Assembly: GCF_036242395.1 (NCBI RefSeq)
Contig: NZ_CP108458.1
Coordinates: 7,936,001-8,000,000 of the forward strand
From: Kitasatospora sp. NBC_01266
GTDB taxonomy: Bacteria; Actinomycetota; Actinomycetes; Streptomycetales; Streptomycetaceae
DNA length: 64,000 nt
Direction: 5' to 3'
Positions within the stretch are counted from its first letter, which is position 1; each line of letters begins with the position of its first letter. Below the pieces are notes generated by a model that was not told where the DNA came from, made no database searches, and saw only the letters and a list, made by a program, of their open reading frames with translations. The position numbers and the translations under genes were made by a program. Below are positions 33,334 to 42,143 of this stretch, in pieces.

Positions 33334-36300
33334 TCAGCGCGCCTCGGACACGGACACGGACACCGACACCGACACCGACACCGCCACCGCGTGGCGGCTC
33401 GCGGCCCCCGGACCGGCGGGGGCGGGTGGTGTCACGCCGGTGAAGGCCTGCCACAGCGCCGCGTAGTGTCCGTCGGCGGCCAGGAGTTCGGCGTGGGTGC
33501 CGTCCTCGACGATCCGGCCCCGGTCGAGGACGATCACGCGGTCGGCTCGGGCGGCGGTGGTGAGCCGGTGGGCCACGATCAGGGTGGTGCGGCGCTGGGC
33601 GAGGCGGTCGGTGGCGCGGTGGACCAGGGACTCGGTGGCCAGGTCGAGTGCCGCGGTGGCCTCGTCCAGCAACAGGATGTCGGGATCGACCAGTTGGGCG
33701 CGGGCCAGGGCGATCAGCTGCCGCTGGCCGCCGGAGAGGTTGCGGCCGCGTTCGGCGACGGGGTGGTGGTAGCCGCCGTCCAGCCCGACGATCACCTCGT
33801 GCGCGCCCACGGCCCGGGCCGCCGCCTCGATCTGGGTGTCGGTAGCGTCCGGCCGTCCGTAGCCGATGGCGTCGCGCACCGTACCGGCGAACAGGTAGGG
33901 CTCCTGGGGGACGACGCCGAGGCGGTGGCGGTAGCCCTCCAGGTCGAGGTCGCGCAGGTCGTGGCCGTCGATCAGGACCGCTCCGGCGGTCGGGTCGTAG
34001 AACCGCGCGACCAGCTTGACCAGGGTGGACTTCCCCGCCCCCGTCTCGCCGACGAAGACGACCGTCTGCCCGGCGGGAATCCGCAGCTCGATGGCGGTCA
34101 GCGCGTCGGCCTCGTCCGATGGGTAGCGGAAGTGGACGGCGTCGAAGGCGATCTCGCCGCGCAGCGCGGTGACCGCTCGCGGCGTGGGCGGCAGCGGTGT
34201 GCCGGTGGGGGTGTGCAGCAGGTCCTGGATCCGGCCCAGCGCGACTGTCGCCTGCTGGTAGCCGTCGAAGACCTGCGAGAGCTGGCTGACCGGTGCGAGC
34301 AGCAGATCGATGTAGAGCAGGTAGGCCACCAGCCCGCCCACGGTGAGCGTGCCCGCGTCGACCCGGTGCGCGCCGACGACCAGCACCAGCGCGACGGCCA
34401 GGCTGCCCAGGAACTCCACGAACGGGAAGTAGAGCGCGAACAGGTGCTGGCCGCGCACCCGCGAGCTCCGGTAGGCGTCGCTGCGCTCGGCGAACCGCTG
34501 CCGGCCGCTGCCCTCCGCCCGGAAGGCCTGGACGAGCCGCAGACCGGCGGAGTGCTCACGCAGGTCGGCGTTGACGACCCCGACCTGACGGCGGGCCAGC
34601 CGGTAGGTGCGCACCGAGGCCCGGCGGAAGACCCAGGTCGCGGCGGCGGCCAGCGGGAGGGTGGCGAAGACCAGCAGCGCCAGCTTGAGGTCGATCGCCA
34701 GCAGGACGACCAGGATCCCGCCGGCGGTGAGCAGGCTGAGCAGGGCCGTGACCAGACCGGTCCGGAGGAAGGAGGAGAGCGCTTCCACGTCGGTGGCCAG
34801 AGTCGTCATGATCCGGCCGTCCACGTCGCGTTCGATGGCATCCAGGCCGAGCCGGTGCACGTGCGCGAAGATCCTCGCCCGCAGTGCGTAGAGCAGGCGT
34901 TCGCCGGTCCGGCCGGTGACTCTGGTGGCCCCGCGCTGGGCGGACCACTGGACCGCGACGGTGCCGAGGCCCACCAGCGACGCGACCCAGAGCGCGGACA
35001 GCGCGTGCCGGCGGACCCCGGCGTCGACACCGTGCCGGATCAGCATCGGGAGCAGCAGTCCGGCGGCGGTGTCCAGCGCCATCAGCAGCAGGATCGCCAG
35101 CAGCGGGCCGCGGAACCCGCGGAGCAGCTCGCGGGGACCGAGAGCGGCGGCCTCGGCGGGGACGTTCGACGCATCCAACGCGGTGAGGTCCGACGCGGTG
35201 AGGTCCGACGCGGTGAGGTCCGATGGCGCCGGCTCGGAAGCTGGCGCCGTCAAGTCCTCGGCGGAAGTCCGGGAGTGAGCCACCGTCGTGGTGCCCGCTT
35301 CCCCCGGAACGGCTGCCACGTCCGCCGCCCCGGGTCCGGCCAACAGCTGCCGGTAGAGCGGGCACCGTTCCTGGAGCTCGTCCTGGGTGCCGACGTCCAC
35401 CAGCCGGCCGGCCTCCAGCACCGCGACCCGGTCGGCCAGGGCGAGGGTGGACCGGCGGCGGGCGATCAGCAGGGTCGTCCGGCCCGCGAGGATCTTGCGC
35501 AGGGCCTCATGGATGTCGGACTCGACCAGGGCGTCCACGGCCGACGTGGCGTCGTCCAGGACCAGCAGCCGGGGCTCGGTGAGGAGCGCACGGGCGAGCG
35601 CCAGGCGCTGCCGCTGGCCGCCCGAGAGCGTCAGGCCCCGGGAGCCGACGACCGTGTCGTAGCCGTCCGGCAGGTCGGTGACGAAGGTGTGCGCCCGGGC
35701 GGCCCGGGCCGCGGCGATGACCTGGGCGTCCGTCGCGGTGGGCCGCCCGAAGGCGATGTTGGCCCGGATCGTGCCGCTGAACAGGAAACTGTCCTCGGGT
35801 ACCAGGCCGATCGCCGCGCGCAGCGAGTCCAGGGTCAGGTCGCGGACGTCCCGGCCGCCGATCCGCACCGCGCCGGCGGTGACGTCGTAGAAGCGCGGCA
35901 GCAGCAGGGCCAGGGTGGACTTGCCGCTGCCGGCGGCGCCCAGCACGGCGACCGTCTCGCCCGGCTCGATCCGCAGGTCGATGCCGCGCAGCACCGGCCG
36001 CCGCGGGTCGTAGCCGAAGTCCACGCCGTCGAACTCGACGGCGGCGGGCGCGTCCTCGGGGAGCTGCTGCCGGCCCTCGGCCAGTCCCGGTTGGCGGTCG
36101 ATCAGCTCCAGCACCCGGACGGCGCCGGCCCGCGCCTGTTGCACGGTGGTCAGGGTGGCGGCGAACGAGGAGACCGGACCGGCGAGTTGGGCCAGATAGC
36201 TGGAGAAGGCCACGAAGGTGCCGAGGGTGATGTGCCCCTCGACCGCCATCCAGCCGCCGAGTGCGAGCATGCCGACCTGGCCCAGCACCGGCACGGCCTG

Positions 36301-37062
36301 CAGGGCGGAGCTGTAGTGGGCGTCCAGGCGGATGGTTCGCAGCCGGGCGGCGTACAGCCGGCGGCCGGCCAGGGCGAGCCTGGCCGCCTCCTGCCGCTCC
36401 TGGCCGAATCCCCGGGTGACCTGGGCGCCGGAGACGGCGCCCTCGACGACTCCGACGACCTTGGCCGCCTGTTCCTGCGCGTGCCGGGTCGCGGGGTAGA
36501 GCTGGGCGCGACTGCGGCGGGCGATCAGCCAGAGCACGGGGGAGACCAGCAGCGCGATCAGGGTCAGCGCCGGGGACAGCACCAGCATCACGGCCAGCGA
36601 GAGCACGAAGAGCAGCGCGTTGCCGAGGACCGTGGGCAGCAGGTAGAGCAGTGCCTGGATCAGTTGCAGGTCGCTGGTGGTCCGGCCGATCAACTGGCCG
36701 GTGTCCAGGGCGTCCTGCTGCTCTCCGTCCAGCCGGGTCAGCGCCCGGAACACATCCATGCGCAGTTCGTGCTGGACGTCGTGGGCGATCCGGGTGCCGT
36801 GGTAGCGGCGCAGATAGGCGAGCCCGTAGACGGCCGCGGCGGCGGCCAGCAGCAGGGCCGCCCACGGTGCGAGCGGCCTGCGGTGCGAGCCGACCGCGTC
36901 GTCGATGACGACCTTGGTGATCAGCGGGACGAGCGCGCTCACGGCCATGCCGCCCAGCGAGGCCCCGAACCCCACCAGCACGTCGCGCCGGTGACGCCAG
37001 ACGTATCCGAGCAGGCGCCGCCACCAGTCCGCGTCGGTGCTGCTGACCGGTGCCGTCGTCAT
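33334..37062 (-). CDS. Fused double ABC half-transporter (TMD-NBD-TMD-NBD), degenerate first NBD
   Basis: A 1242-residue exporter in which two type IV ABC half-transporters are joined. TMD1 spans about residues 20-320 and NBD1 about 340-580, with Walker A GAAGSGKST near 375 and LSGGQ near 489. In NBD1, Walker B ends VLDDATSAVD (Asp replaces the catalytic Glu) and the H-loop reads LIARR (Arg replaces His). NBD2 is canonical: GETGAGKST, LSGGQ, LLLDEATAALD and VAHRLTT. NBD1 is therefore probably a non-hydrolysing site. The linker has three SDLTA-type repeats and the tail a Ser-Val repeat. ATG has GGGAGG upstream. It borders the nucleoside cluster and could export its product. Confidence 0.93.
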   Translation of the reverse strand: MTTAPVSSTDADWWRRLLGYVWRHRRDVLVGFGASLGGMAVSALVPLITKVVIDDAVGSHRRPLAPWAALLLAAAAAVYGLAYLRRYHGTRIAHDVQHELRMDVFRALTRLDGEQQDALDTGQLIGRTTSDLQLIQALLYLLPTVLGNALLFVLSLAVMLVLSPALTLIALLVSPVLWLIARRSRAQLYPATRHAQEQAAKVVGVVEGAVSGAQVTRGFGQERQEAARLALAGRRLYAARLRTIRLDAHYSSALQAVPVLGQVGMLALGGWMAVEGHITLGTFVAFSSYLAQLAGPVSSFAATLTTVQQARAGAVRVLELIDRQPGLAEGRQQLPEDAPAAVEFDGVDFGYDPRRPVLRGIDLRIEPGETVAVLGAAGSGKSTLALLLPRFYDVTAGAVRIGGRDVRDLTLDSLRAAIGLVPEDSFLFSGTIRANIAFGRPTATDAQVIAAARAARAHTFVTDLPDGYDTVVGSRGLTLSGGQRQRLALARALLTEPRLLVLDDATSAVDALVESDIHEALRKILAGRTTLLIARRRSTLALADRVAVLEAGRLVDVGTQDELQERCPLYRQLLAGPGAADVAAVPGEAGTTTVAHSRTSAEDLTAPASEPAPSDLTASDLTASDLTALDASNVPAEAAALGPRELLRGFRGPLLAILLLMALDTAAGLLLPMLIRHGVDAGVRRHALSALWVASLVGLGTVAVQWSAQRGATRVTGRTGERLLYALRARIFAHVHRLGLDAIERDVDGRIMTTLATDVEALSSFLRTGLVTALLSLLTAGGILVVLLAIDLKLALLVFATLPLAAAATWVFRRASVRTYRLARRQVGVVNADLREHSAGLRLVQAFRAEGSGRQRFAERSDAYRSSRVRGQHLFALYFPFVEFLGSLAVALVLVVGAHRVDAGTLTVGGLVAYLLYIDLLLAPVSQLSQVFDGYQQATVALGRIQDLLHTPTGTPLPPTPRAVTALRGEIAFDAVHFRYPSDEADALTAIELRIPAGQTVVFVGETGAGKSTLVKLVARFYDPTAGAVLIDGHDLRDLDLEGYRHRLGVVPQEPYLFAGTVRDAIGYGRPDATDTQIEAAARAVGAHEVIVGLDGGYHHPVAERGRNLSGGQRQLIALARAQLVDPDILLLDEATAALDLATESLVHRATDRLAQRRTTLIVAHRLTTAARADRVIVLDRGRIVEDGTHAELLAADGHYAALWQAFTGVTPPAPAGPGAASRHAVAVSVSVSVSVSVSEAR
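33346..33387. repeat. 6-bp tandem repeat encoding Val-Ser tail
   Basis: Seven copies of a GACACC-like hexamer (GGACAC then CGACAC) at the 3' end of the ABC transporter gene. They give a C-terminal (SV)n tail that lies outside the ATPase domain. Confidence 0.85.
35179..35223. repeat. 15-bp tandem repeat in ABC linker
   Basis: Three copies of CGCGGTGAGGTCCGA encode the SDLTA repeats of the linker between NBD1 and TMD2. Confidence 0.85.
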
Positions 37063-37505
37063 CGCAGACCTCCCGTGTGATGCCCGCTGCCGGCCGGAGC
37101 CGGCGCTTCGGGGCGGGCATGCGTCGGACCCCGACCGGGCCGTCCGCCCCGCGCCCGGCCCGGTCCCCGGAACTCAGGGATTGCACTGTACAGAATTCCG
37201 GTAAAGCGGCACGGAATTTTTCCCCTGATCGGTCGAGTCGTGCCCGAAGGGGCAATCCTGGCGGTTGGCGAATAGGGACTCGCGGGGCCGTTGACAGACC
37301 CGATAGCAGTCCTATGAAATGAGCGGAGCCGGGGTCGGTCCAAGCCTAGCCATCGCCCAAGCCGAGAGCCCACGATGCCAGCAGGCTTGCCGGCCCCGGC
37401 TCAATATCGGGATGCCATTGTCGGGATGCCATTGTCGGGATGTCGCTGTCGGGATGCCTGGGAAAGTCGGGAAGTCCGAGAGATCGGGGCGCCGGATGAG
37501 CCCGC
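37063..37505. other. Intergenic region upstream of ABC transporter, no gene seen
   Basis: Probably holds the promoter of the transporter. It has AT-richer islands around 37180-37225, with GAATTCCGG and CGGAATTTTT as a loose inverted pair. A short run of GGGATGCCATTGTC direct repeats lies near 37408-37455. No coding frame is supported. Confidence 0.55.
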
Positions 37506-38048
37506 TCAGACCGAGGTGGCGTCGGGCCGGCCGGTCGGCAGTGACCGGAGCCACTGGTCCACCTGCCGGACGGTGGTCAACCGCACCACCCGCACCTTTG
37601 GGTGGCGTTCGATCCGCTCGGCCGTCGCGCGGCGCCGGACGCCGTGCTGGGTCCAGGCCCACCGGATCGGATGGGTCGGATCGAAGAGCAGTTTCCGCCA
37701 GGTCTCCCGGTTTCCGTTCCACAGGGCCTGCCGGCCGACGACCCGGACCAGTGACCTGCGGATCACCCGGAACATGACCGTGCGACGCGGCAGGTCCAGC
37801 CAGATGACGGTGTCGGCGCATTCCCAGAGGAGCTCCCCCAGAAACGGGTGGTACTGGTCCTCGGTGAGCCACTCCGGCTCGTTCGCGAATGCCTCGACAT
37901 CGGATTCGAAGGATTCCATTTTGGTCCACTCCGGACCATGGTGAAGGGCGTCGAGTTCATGGTACGGAATAGTCAGCCGCGCGGACAGCCGGGCGGCCAG
38001 TGTCGACTTGCCCGACCCCGAGATACCGCCGATGAGAATCCTGTGCAC
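37506..38048 (-). CDS. P-loop kinase-like protein (adenylate kinase/FlaR type)
   Basis: A 180-residue P-loop protein. Walker A is ILIGGISGSGKSTLAARLSA and the substrate segment is YHELDALHHGPEW. The lid area and the later DTVIWLDLPRRTVMFRVIRR match the small AAA/adenylate-kinase-like proteins often called topology modulators. GTG 38048 has GGAG about nine bases upstream and starts at the first strand. It is divergent from a TauD-like oxygenase with 40 bp between. It could phosphorylate a small substrate; a role in the nucleoside pathway is only a guess. Confidence 0.72.
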   Translation of the reverse strand: MHRILIGGISGSGKSTLAARLSARLTIPYHELDALHHGPEWTKMESFESDVEAFANEPEWLTEDQYHPFLGELLWECADTVIWLDLPRRTVMFRVIRRSLVRVVGRQALWNGNRETWRKLLFDPTHPIRWAWTQHGVRRRATAERIERHPKVRVVRLTTVRQVDQWLRSLPTGRPDATSV

Positions 38049-38088
38049 AGCCGTGAGCTCCTCAGACCCTTGTCGATTGGATAGGCCT

Positions 38089-38955
38089 ATGAGCTGGCCC
38101 ACCCGCCTCAGTTTCTCCGCCGCCGAGAGCGACGGACTGCGTGCCGCCGCCGCGTCCTGGACCGTAGCGGCCCTGGCGGACCGCCGCGCTCAGCTGACCG
38201 CGCTGGACACCGCCTGCGAGCGGATGCCGCGCCTGCGCGAGGTGGTCGACCGGCTGACCACCGCCGTGCACCGCACCGGTGCGGTCATCGCCCAGGGCAC
38301 GCCGCTGGACGACAGCGTGCTGATCATGCTCGCCGGTGCCCTCGGCGAGGTCACCCCGGTGGGCAACGGCTCGCCGCCGGGGCGACTGGTCTACGACCTG
38401 GTCACCGGACCCGACTCCCCGTACGACCCCGAGGCCCTGCCGCTGCACACCGACTCGGTCTTCGAGGCCCGCCCGCATCCCCACATGGGGCTGGCCTGCG
38501 TGCGGCCCAGCCCTGGCGGCGACGGGCTGACCACCCTGGCACGGGCCGACCGGCTGGCCGAGGCGGTGGCCGAGCGCGACCCGCACCACCTGAGGCTGCT
38601 CCAGGACCCCTGCTTCCCGTTTGCCAAGCTCCGCGGCGGCCGGGCCGACCCCGACACCGCCGTCCGCCGGTCGCCGGTGCTGCGGGTCGAGGGCGACGAC
38701 GTCACCGTGACCTTCCACGGCCGGCATGTCAGGGAGGGCATGCAGCTGCGGCCCGCAGCGGTCGACGCCGAGCACCGCGCCGCGCTGCGGACCCTGGAGG
38801 CGGTGCTGGCCGAGCCCGGGTTCTCCACGGTGGTGGCGCTGGACCGGGGTGACCTGCTGCTGACCGACAACCAGCGGGTGCTGCACGGCCGGACGGAGGT
38901 TCTGCCGGCCGCGGGGGAGCGCCACGTCAAGCGGATCAAGATCTGGAGCGACTGA
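38089..38955 (+). CDS. TauD/TfdA-like Fe(II)/2-oxoglutarate oxygenase
   Basis: A 288-residue oxygenase. The metal triad is seen as HTDSVF (His120, Asp122) and the distal His266 in VLHGRTEV. The 2OG-binding Arg follows near the C-terminus (HVKRIKI). It is a paralog of the protein at 41283-42143: both begin M-W-P-T-R and share the DPCFPFA block. The pair may have arisen by duplication. TauD-family enzymes (NikI/PolD) act in the nikkomycin/polyoxin aminohexuronic acid route, so either copy may fill that step. A perfect hairpin follows the stop. Confidence 0.85.
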   Translation: MSWPTRLSFSAAESDGLRAAAASWTVAALADRRAQLTALDTACERMPRLREVVDRLTTAVHRTGAVIAQGTPLDDSVLIMLAGALGEVTPVGNGSPPGRLVYDLVTGPDSPYDPEALPLHTDSVFEARPHPHMGLACVRPSPGGDGLTTLARADRLAEAVAERDPHHLRLLQDPCFPFAKLRGGRADPDTAVRRSPVLRVEGDDVTVTFHGRHVREGMQLRPAAVDAEHRAALRTLEAVLAEPGFSTVVALDRGDLLLTDNQRVLHGRTEVLPAAGERHVKRIKIWSD

Positions 38956-38968
38956 GCACGCCCCGGCC

Positions 38969-39024
38969 GGCCCGGCCGTCGGGAAAGCCCGCCCGCCCAG
39001 ACGCGCGCGCCCGACGGCCGGGCC
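38969..39024. terminator. Bidirectional terminator hairpin between convergent genes
   Basis: A perfect 15-bp inverted repeat (GGCCCGGCCGTCGGG and complement) with a 26-nt loop lies in the 116-bp gap between convergent oxygenase and aldolase genes. It should stop transcripts from both sides. Confidence 0.85.
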
Positions 39025-39071
39025 CGGCCCCGCGCGCCTGGGCGGGGCCGAGGCACCGGCCGCAGCGCCGC

Positions 39072-39893
39072 TCAGAGCAGCAGATCGGGCTCCTCGTGCA
39101 CGATCTGCTCCCACAGGTTGAGGAAGAGCGTCGAGCCGTCCCCGCGGGCCTGGTCGTGGTTGGCCCGCGCCACCTCCGGCGGAATGAGCGTCAACTCGCC
39201 CGCCGCCGCGGCCAGCAGCTGGGCCTGCGCGGCCCGTTCGGCGATGACGAACAGCGCCGCCGCCTCGTCCACGCTGCGCCCGGTGGTCAGCAGGCCGTGG
39301 TTGGCGAGCACGGCCACCCGGTTGCTCCCCAGGTGGTCGACGATCCGCTTGCCCTCCTCCTCGCCGCGCACCAGGCCCTCGAACGGGATCACCACGTTGT
39401 CCTCGAAGAACATGCAGGAGTCCTGGGTGATCGGCAGCAGCGGCTGGGACAGCGCCGAGAGTGCCTTGCCGTACACCGAGTGGGTGTGCGCGGTGGCCAT
39501 CACGTCGGGGCGCGCCGCGAAGATGTGCGAGTGGATGGTGAAGGCGGCGGTGCTGACCCGTCCCTCGCCGTGGACCGCGAGGCCCTGCGGGCCGACCAGG
39601 ACGAGGTCGGAGACCCGCAGCCGGCTGAAGGCGCGCCCGAGCGGGTTCAGCCAGAAGTGGTCCGGGAGTTCGGGGTCGCGCACGCTGAGGTGGCCGGCGA
39701 GCTGCTCCTCGAAGCCCAGCCGGGCGAAGATGCGCAGCGCGCCCACCAGCCGCTCCTGGCGCCACCGGCGGTCCTGCTCCACCGTCAGGGTGACTGGTTT
39801 GGTGGGGAGTTCAGGCCTGGGCCGGGCCCGGAGCGAGGCGACGAACGGTGAGACCTGCTGAACGCCTGCGGAATCGTCGACGGTAGCTGTCAT
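39072..39893 (-). CDS. Class II aldolase/adducin family protein
   Basis: A 273-residue protein. The zinc-site histidines are seen in TAHTHSVYGKAL and VLANHGLLTTGRSVDEAA. The fold start is FARLGFEEQLAGHLSVRDPE. ATG 39893 (GGAGG upstream, MTATVDD) is preferred over a start 29 codons further up. Members cleave or form carbon-carbon bonds at a sugar phosphate or remove carboxyl groups. It is divergent from the D-2-hydroxyacid dehydrogenase gene, so it may supply or trim a sugar for the nucleoside. No partner specificity can be seen. Confidence 0.85.
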   Translation of the reverse strand: MTATVDDSAGVQQVSPFVASLRARPRPELPTKPVTLTVEQDRRWRQERLVGALRIFARLGFEEQLAGHLSVRDPELPDHFWLNPLGRAFSRLRVSDLVLVGPQGLAVHGEGRVSTAAFTIHSHIFAARPDVMATAHTHSVYGKALSALSQPLLPITQDSCMFFEDNVVIPFEGLVRGEEEGKRIVDHLGSNRVAVLANHGLLTTGRSVDEAAALFVIAERAAQAQLLAAAAGELTLIPPEVARANHDQARGDGSTLFLNLWEQIVHEEPDLLL

Positions 39894-40223
39894 CCTGCGG
39901 CCTCCGCTGGGAGTGGTGGTGAGGAATCGCGAAAGGGAGATGGAAGGCACCTCGGTCGGCGTGCGATCCAGCGGCACCATGGTAAGCCGTCCCGCGCATT
40001 CCGGTACTACGGAAAAGTGTATTTCTGTCCCGTGTACCGGCTGCTCCGATTTAAACTGAATGTTCCCCTCAGGACAGTTCTTCCTGCCCCGAAGGGCAAC
40101 GTCCCAGCTGGTCGGGTCCGCACCCGGCCGAACAGTCGGACGGTCCGGAATTTTCCTTTCCGGAATACCCGGCCAGGCTTAGAGTGCAGTGATGCATCAG
40201 GGACGACGAACAGGCGGCCGGTT
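39894..40223. promoter_or_regulatory. Divergent promoter region at the start of the nucleoside cluster
   Basis: 330 bp between divergent starts, with the clearest AT-rich islands in this part of the window (around 40010-40070 and 40140-40170). It contains CCGGTAC at 40001-40007 with its inverted match GTACCGG at 40034-40040. It also has CCGGAA at 40145-40150 with TTCCGG at 40158-40163. These are plausible operator sites. No regulator gene adjoins. Confidence 0.5.
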
Positions 40224-41180
40224 ATGACCGTGGTTCAGGTGCTGCGGCACCGCGGTGTTGCGGATGGTCTGTCGCTGCCACCCGATCTGGCCGCCGCGGT
40301 GGAGATTATCGATATTCCGCCGGACGGCCCGTTGCCGCCGGGCCTGTCCGCACCTGTCCTCTTCACCGGGGCGTGGCGCGGCGGGATGCCCAATCTCTAC
40401 CGGACGGTGGAGCAGGGTGGTGTGCGATGGGTTCATCTCTACGGTGCGGGGGTCGAGGAGCTCGACCTGCGGCGGCTCTGCGCCGGCGGCCGGCTGGTCA
40501 CCAACTCGGCGGGCGCCGGGGCGGTGCCCATCGCGGAGTGGACCATGGCGACGCTGCTGGCCTTCGAGAAGCAGCTCCCCGAGACCTGGCTGCGCGACGC
40601 GCCGGCGAACTGGTACGAGCGCAAGCCGCTGGGCACCCTGTCCGGGCGCCGGCTCGCGGTCCTCGGACTCGGGCACATCGGGACGGCGCTCGCCCAGCGA
40701 GCCGTCCCCTTCGGGGTCAGGGTCCGCGGGCTGCGCCGCCGGGCTGGCGGGCCGGCCGTGCCGGGGGTCGAGCTGGTCGACTCACTGCCCGAGCTGCTGG
40801 CACAGGCCGAGCACGTGGTGCTCACCGCGCCGCTCACCTCGGCCACCCGCGGTGTCATCGACGCGAAGGCGTTCGAACTGATGACGCCGGGTGTGCACCT
40901 GGTCAACGTGGCGCGCGGCGGCCTGATCGACCACGACGCGCTGCGCGAAGCGCTCGACACCGGCGTGGTGGCCCGGGCGTCCATCGACGTGCCGGATCCG
41001 GAGCCGCCGCCGGCCGGCCACTGGCTCTACGCCCATCCCAAGGTCCGCCTGACCCCGCACCTGTCGTACGCGTGGCCGGGGTCCCGGGCGGCCCACGCCG
41101 AGATCTTCGTCGACAACCTGCGCAGATACCTGCGCGGCCGTGAGCCGGTGAACCGGGTCGACCCGGACGCCGGCTACTGA
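40224..41180 (+). CDS. D-isomer 2-hydroxyacid dehydrogenase family protein
   Basis: A 318-residue NAD-dependent oxidoreductase. The dinucleotide site is LAVLGLGHIGTALAQRAVPF. The catalytic Arg is in HLVNVARGGLIDHDALREAL, a Glu lies in DVPDPEPPPAGHWL, and His in KVRLTPHLSYAWPG. The N-terminal substrate domain is atypical (VEIIDIPPDGPLPPGLSAP). It may oxidise or reduce an alpha-hydroxy acid, such as a C-7/C-8 sugar acid in octosyl-type nucleosides. It starts the plus-strand run of cluster genes. Its 3' end is part of a 21-bp repeat array. Confidence 0.87.
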   Translation: MTVVQVLRHRGVADGLSLPPDLAAAVEIIDIPPDGPLPPGLSAPVLFTGAWRGGMPNLYRTVEQGGVRWVHLYGAGVEELDLRRLCAGGRLVTNSAGAGAVPIAEWTMATLLAFEKQLPETWLRDAPANWYERKPLGTLSGRRLAVLGLGHIGTALAQRAVPFGVRVRGLRRRAGGPAVPGVELVDSLPELLAQAEHVVLTAPLTSATRGVIDAKAFELMTPGVHLVNVARGGLIDHDALREALDTGVVARASIDVPDPEPPPAGHWLYAHPKVRLTPHLSYAWPGSRAAHAEIFVDNLRRYLRGREPVNRVDPDAGY

Positions 41181-41250
41181 GGCCCGGACACCGGCTACCG
41201 AGGCCCGGACGCCGGCCACTGAAAACCCGGACACCGGCTACTGAGACCCG
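41166..41250. repeat. 21-bp tandem repeat across the dehydrogenase stop codon
   Basis: Four units of about 21 bp (GACGCCGGCTACTGAGGCCCG and variants; one unit has 22). The first unit contains the last codons and the TGA of the dehydrogenase. The others repeat that end in non-coding DNA. This is a product of slippage. Confidence 0.85.
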
Positions 41251-41282
41251 GACATCGCATCCGCTCGGAGAGGAGCAGTGGC

Positions 41283-42143
41283 ATGACCTGGCCCACTCGC
41301 ATCGGGATGCCCGGCGGCATCCGCACGGCGCTCGACGAGAGCGCCGCCCGCTGGTCCGTGGACCAGCTGGCGCGGCCCGAGGTACAGCGGCGCGCGCTCG
41401 AGGACGCCGGCCGGAACGTCGCGGGCCTGCGGGACCTGCTGGGGGAGGTCACCGAGACCGTGCACCGCAGCGGCGCCGTGCTCGTCGCGGGGTTCCCGCA
41501 CGGCTCCAGCGCCCTGGTGGTCTTCGCCGCCGCGCTCGGCGAGGTGAACGCGACGTACAACGGCCCGGCCCCGGGCCGGCTGGTCCACGACCTGGTCGCG
41601 GCCGCCGGAGCGGACTACCAGAAGGCCGATCCGCCGCACAACGACTCGGTCTTCATCGAGCGGCCGCACGCCTTCATCGGTCTGCTCTGCATCCGGCCCA
41701 GCGGGCGCCAGGACGGGCTGACCGAGCTGATCCGGGCCGCCGACGTGGTGGACGCGCTGCGCGAACGCGGCGCCGACCTCGAGGCGCTCCAGGACCCGTG
41801 CTTCCCGTTCGCCGAGCCCGAGCCCAAGGACCCGAGCGCTGGTCCGCCGGCCGTGCACCTGCGCCCGGTGCTGAGCGGGGAGGGCACGGGGGCCACCGTG
41901 CTGTGGCGGCCGACCCGGGTGCGGGCCGGTCTGCGGCTGCGCCCTGACGCCCTGGACGCGCGCCACCGCGCGGCGCTGGCGGCCTTCGAGGCGGTGCTGA
42001 CCGAGCCCGGGCTGGCCACCCGCGTCCTGCTGGGCGCGAGCGACCTGCTGCTGCTGGACAACCGCCGTGCGCTGCACGGCCGTACGCCGGTGGCGCCCGG
42101 CGGGAACGACCGGCACCTCAAGCGGGTCAAGGTCCATGCCTGA
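41283..42143 (+). CDS. TauD/TfdA-like Fe(II)/2-oxoglutarate oxygenase (paralog)
   Basis: A 286-residue enzyme with an intact triad: His119 and Asp121 in HNDSVF, and His265 in ALHGRTPV. RHLKRVKVHA holds the 2OG Arg. It is related along its length to the oxygenase at 38089. It has a good GAGAGGAG site. Its stop overlaps the start of the SGNH hydrolase, so it is translated with it. Candidate reactions are hydroxylation or oxidative cleavage of the bicyclic sugar, as for NikI/PolD, but this is inferred from context only. Confidence 0.85.
   Translation: MTWPTRIGMPGGIRTALDESAARWSVDQLARPEVQRRALEDAGRNVAGLRDLLGEVTETVHRSGAVLVAGFPHGSSALVVFAAALGEVNATYNGPAPGRLVHDLVAAAGADYQKADPPHNDSVFIERPHAFIGLLCIRPSGRQDGLTELIRAADVVDALRERGADLEALQDPCFPFAEPEPKDPSAGPPAVHLRPVLSGEGTGATVLWRPTRVRAGLRLRPDALDARHRAALAAFEAVLTEPGLATRVLLGASDLLLLDNRRALHGRTPVAPGGNDRHLKRVKVHA

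Noticed and set aside
33391..37080. A 1229-codon plus-strand open frame antisense to the ABC transporter.
   Set aside because: Its composition (Gln/Arg/Gly-rich) and lack of motifs show it is a mirror of the transporter gene.
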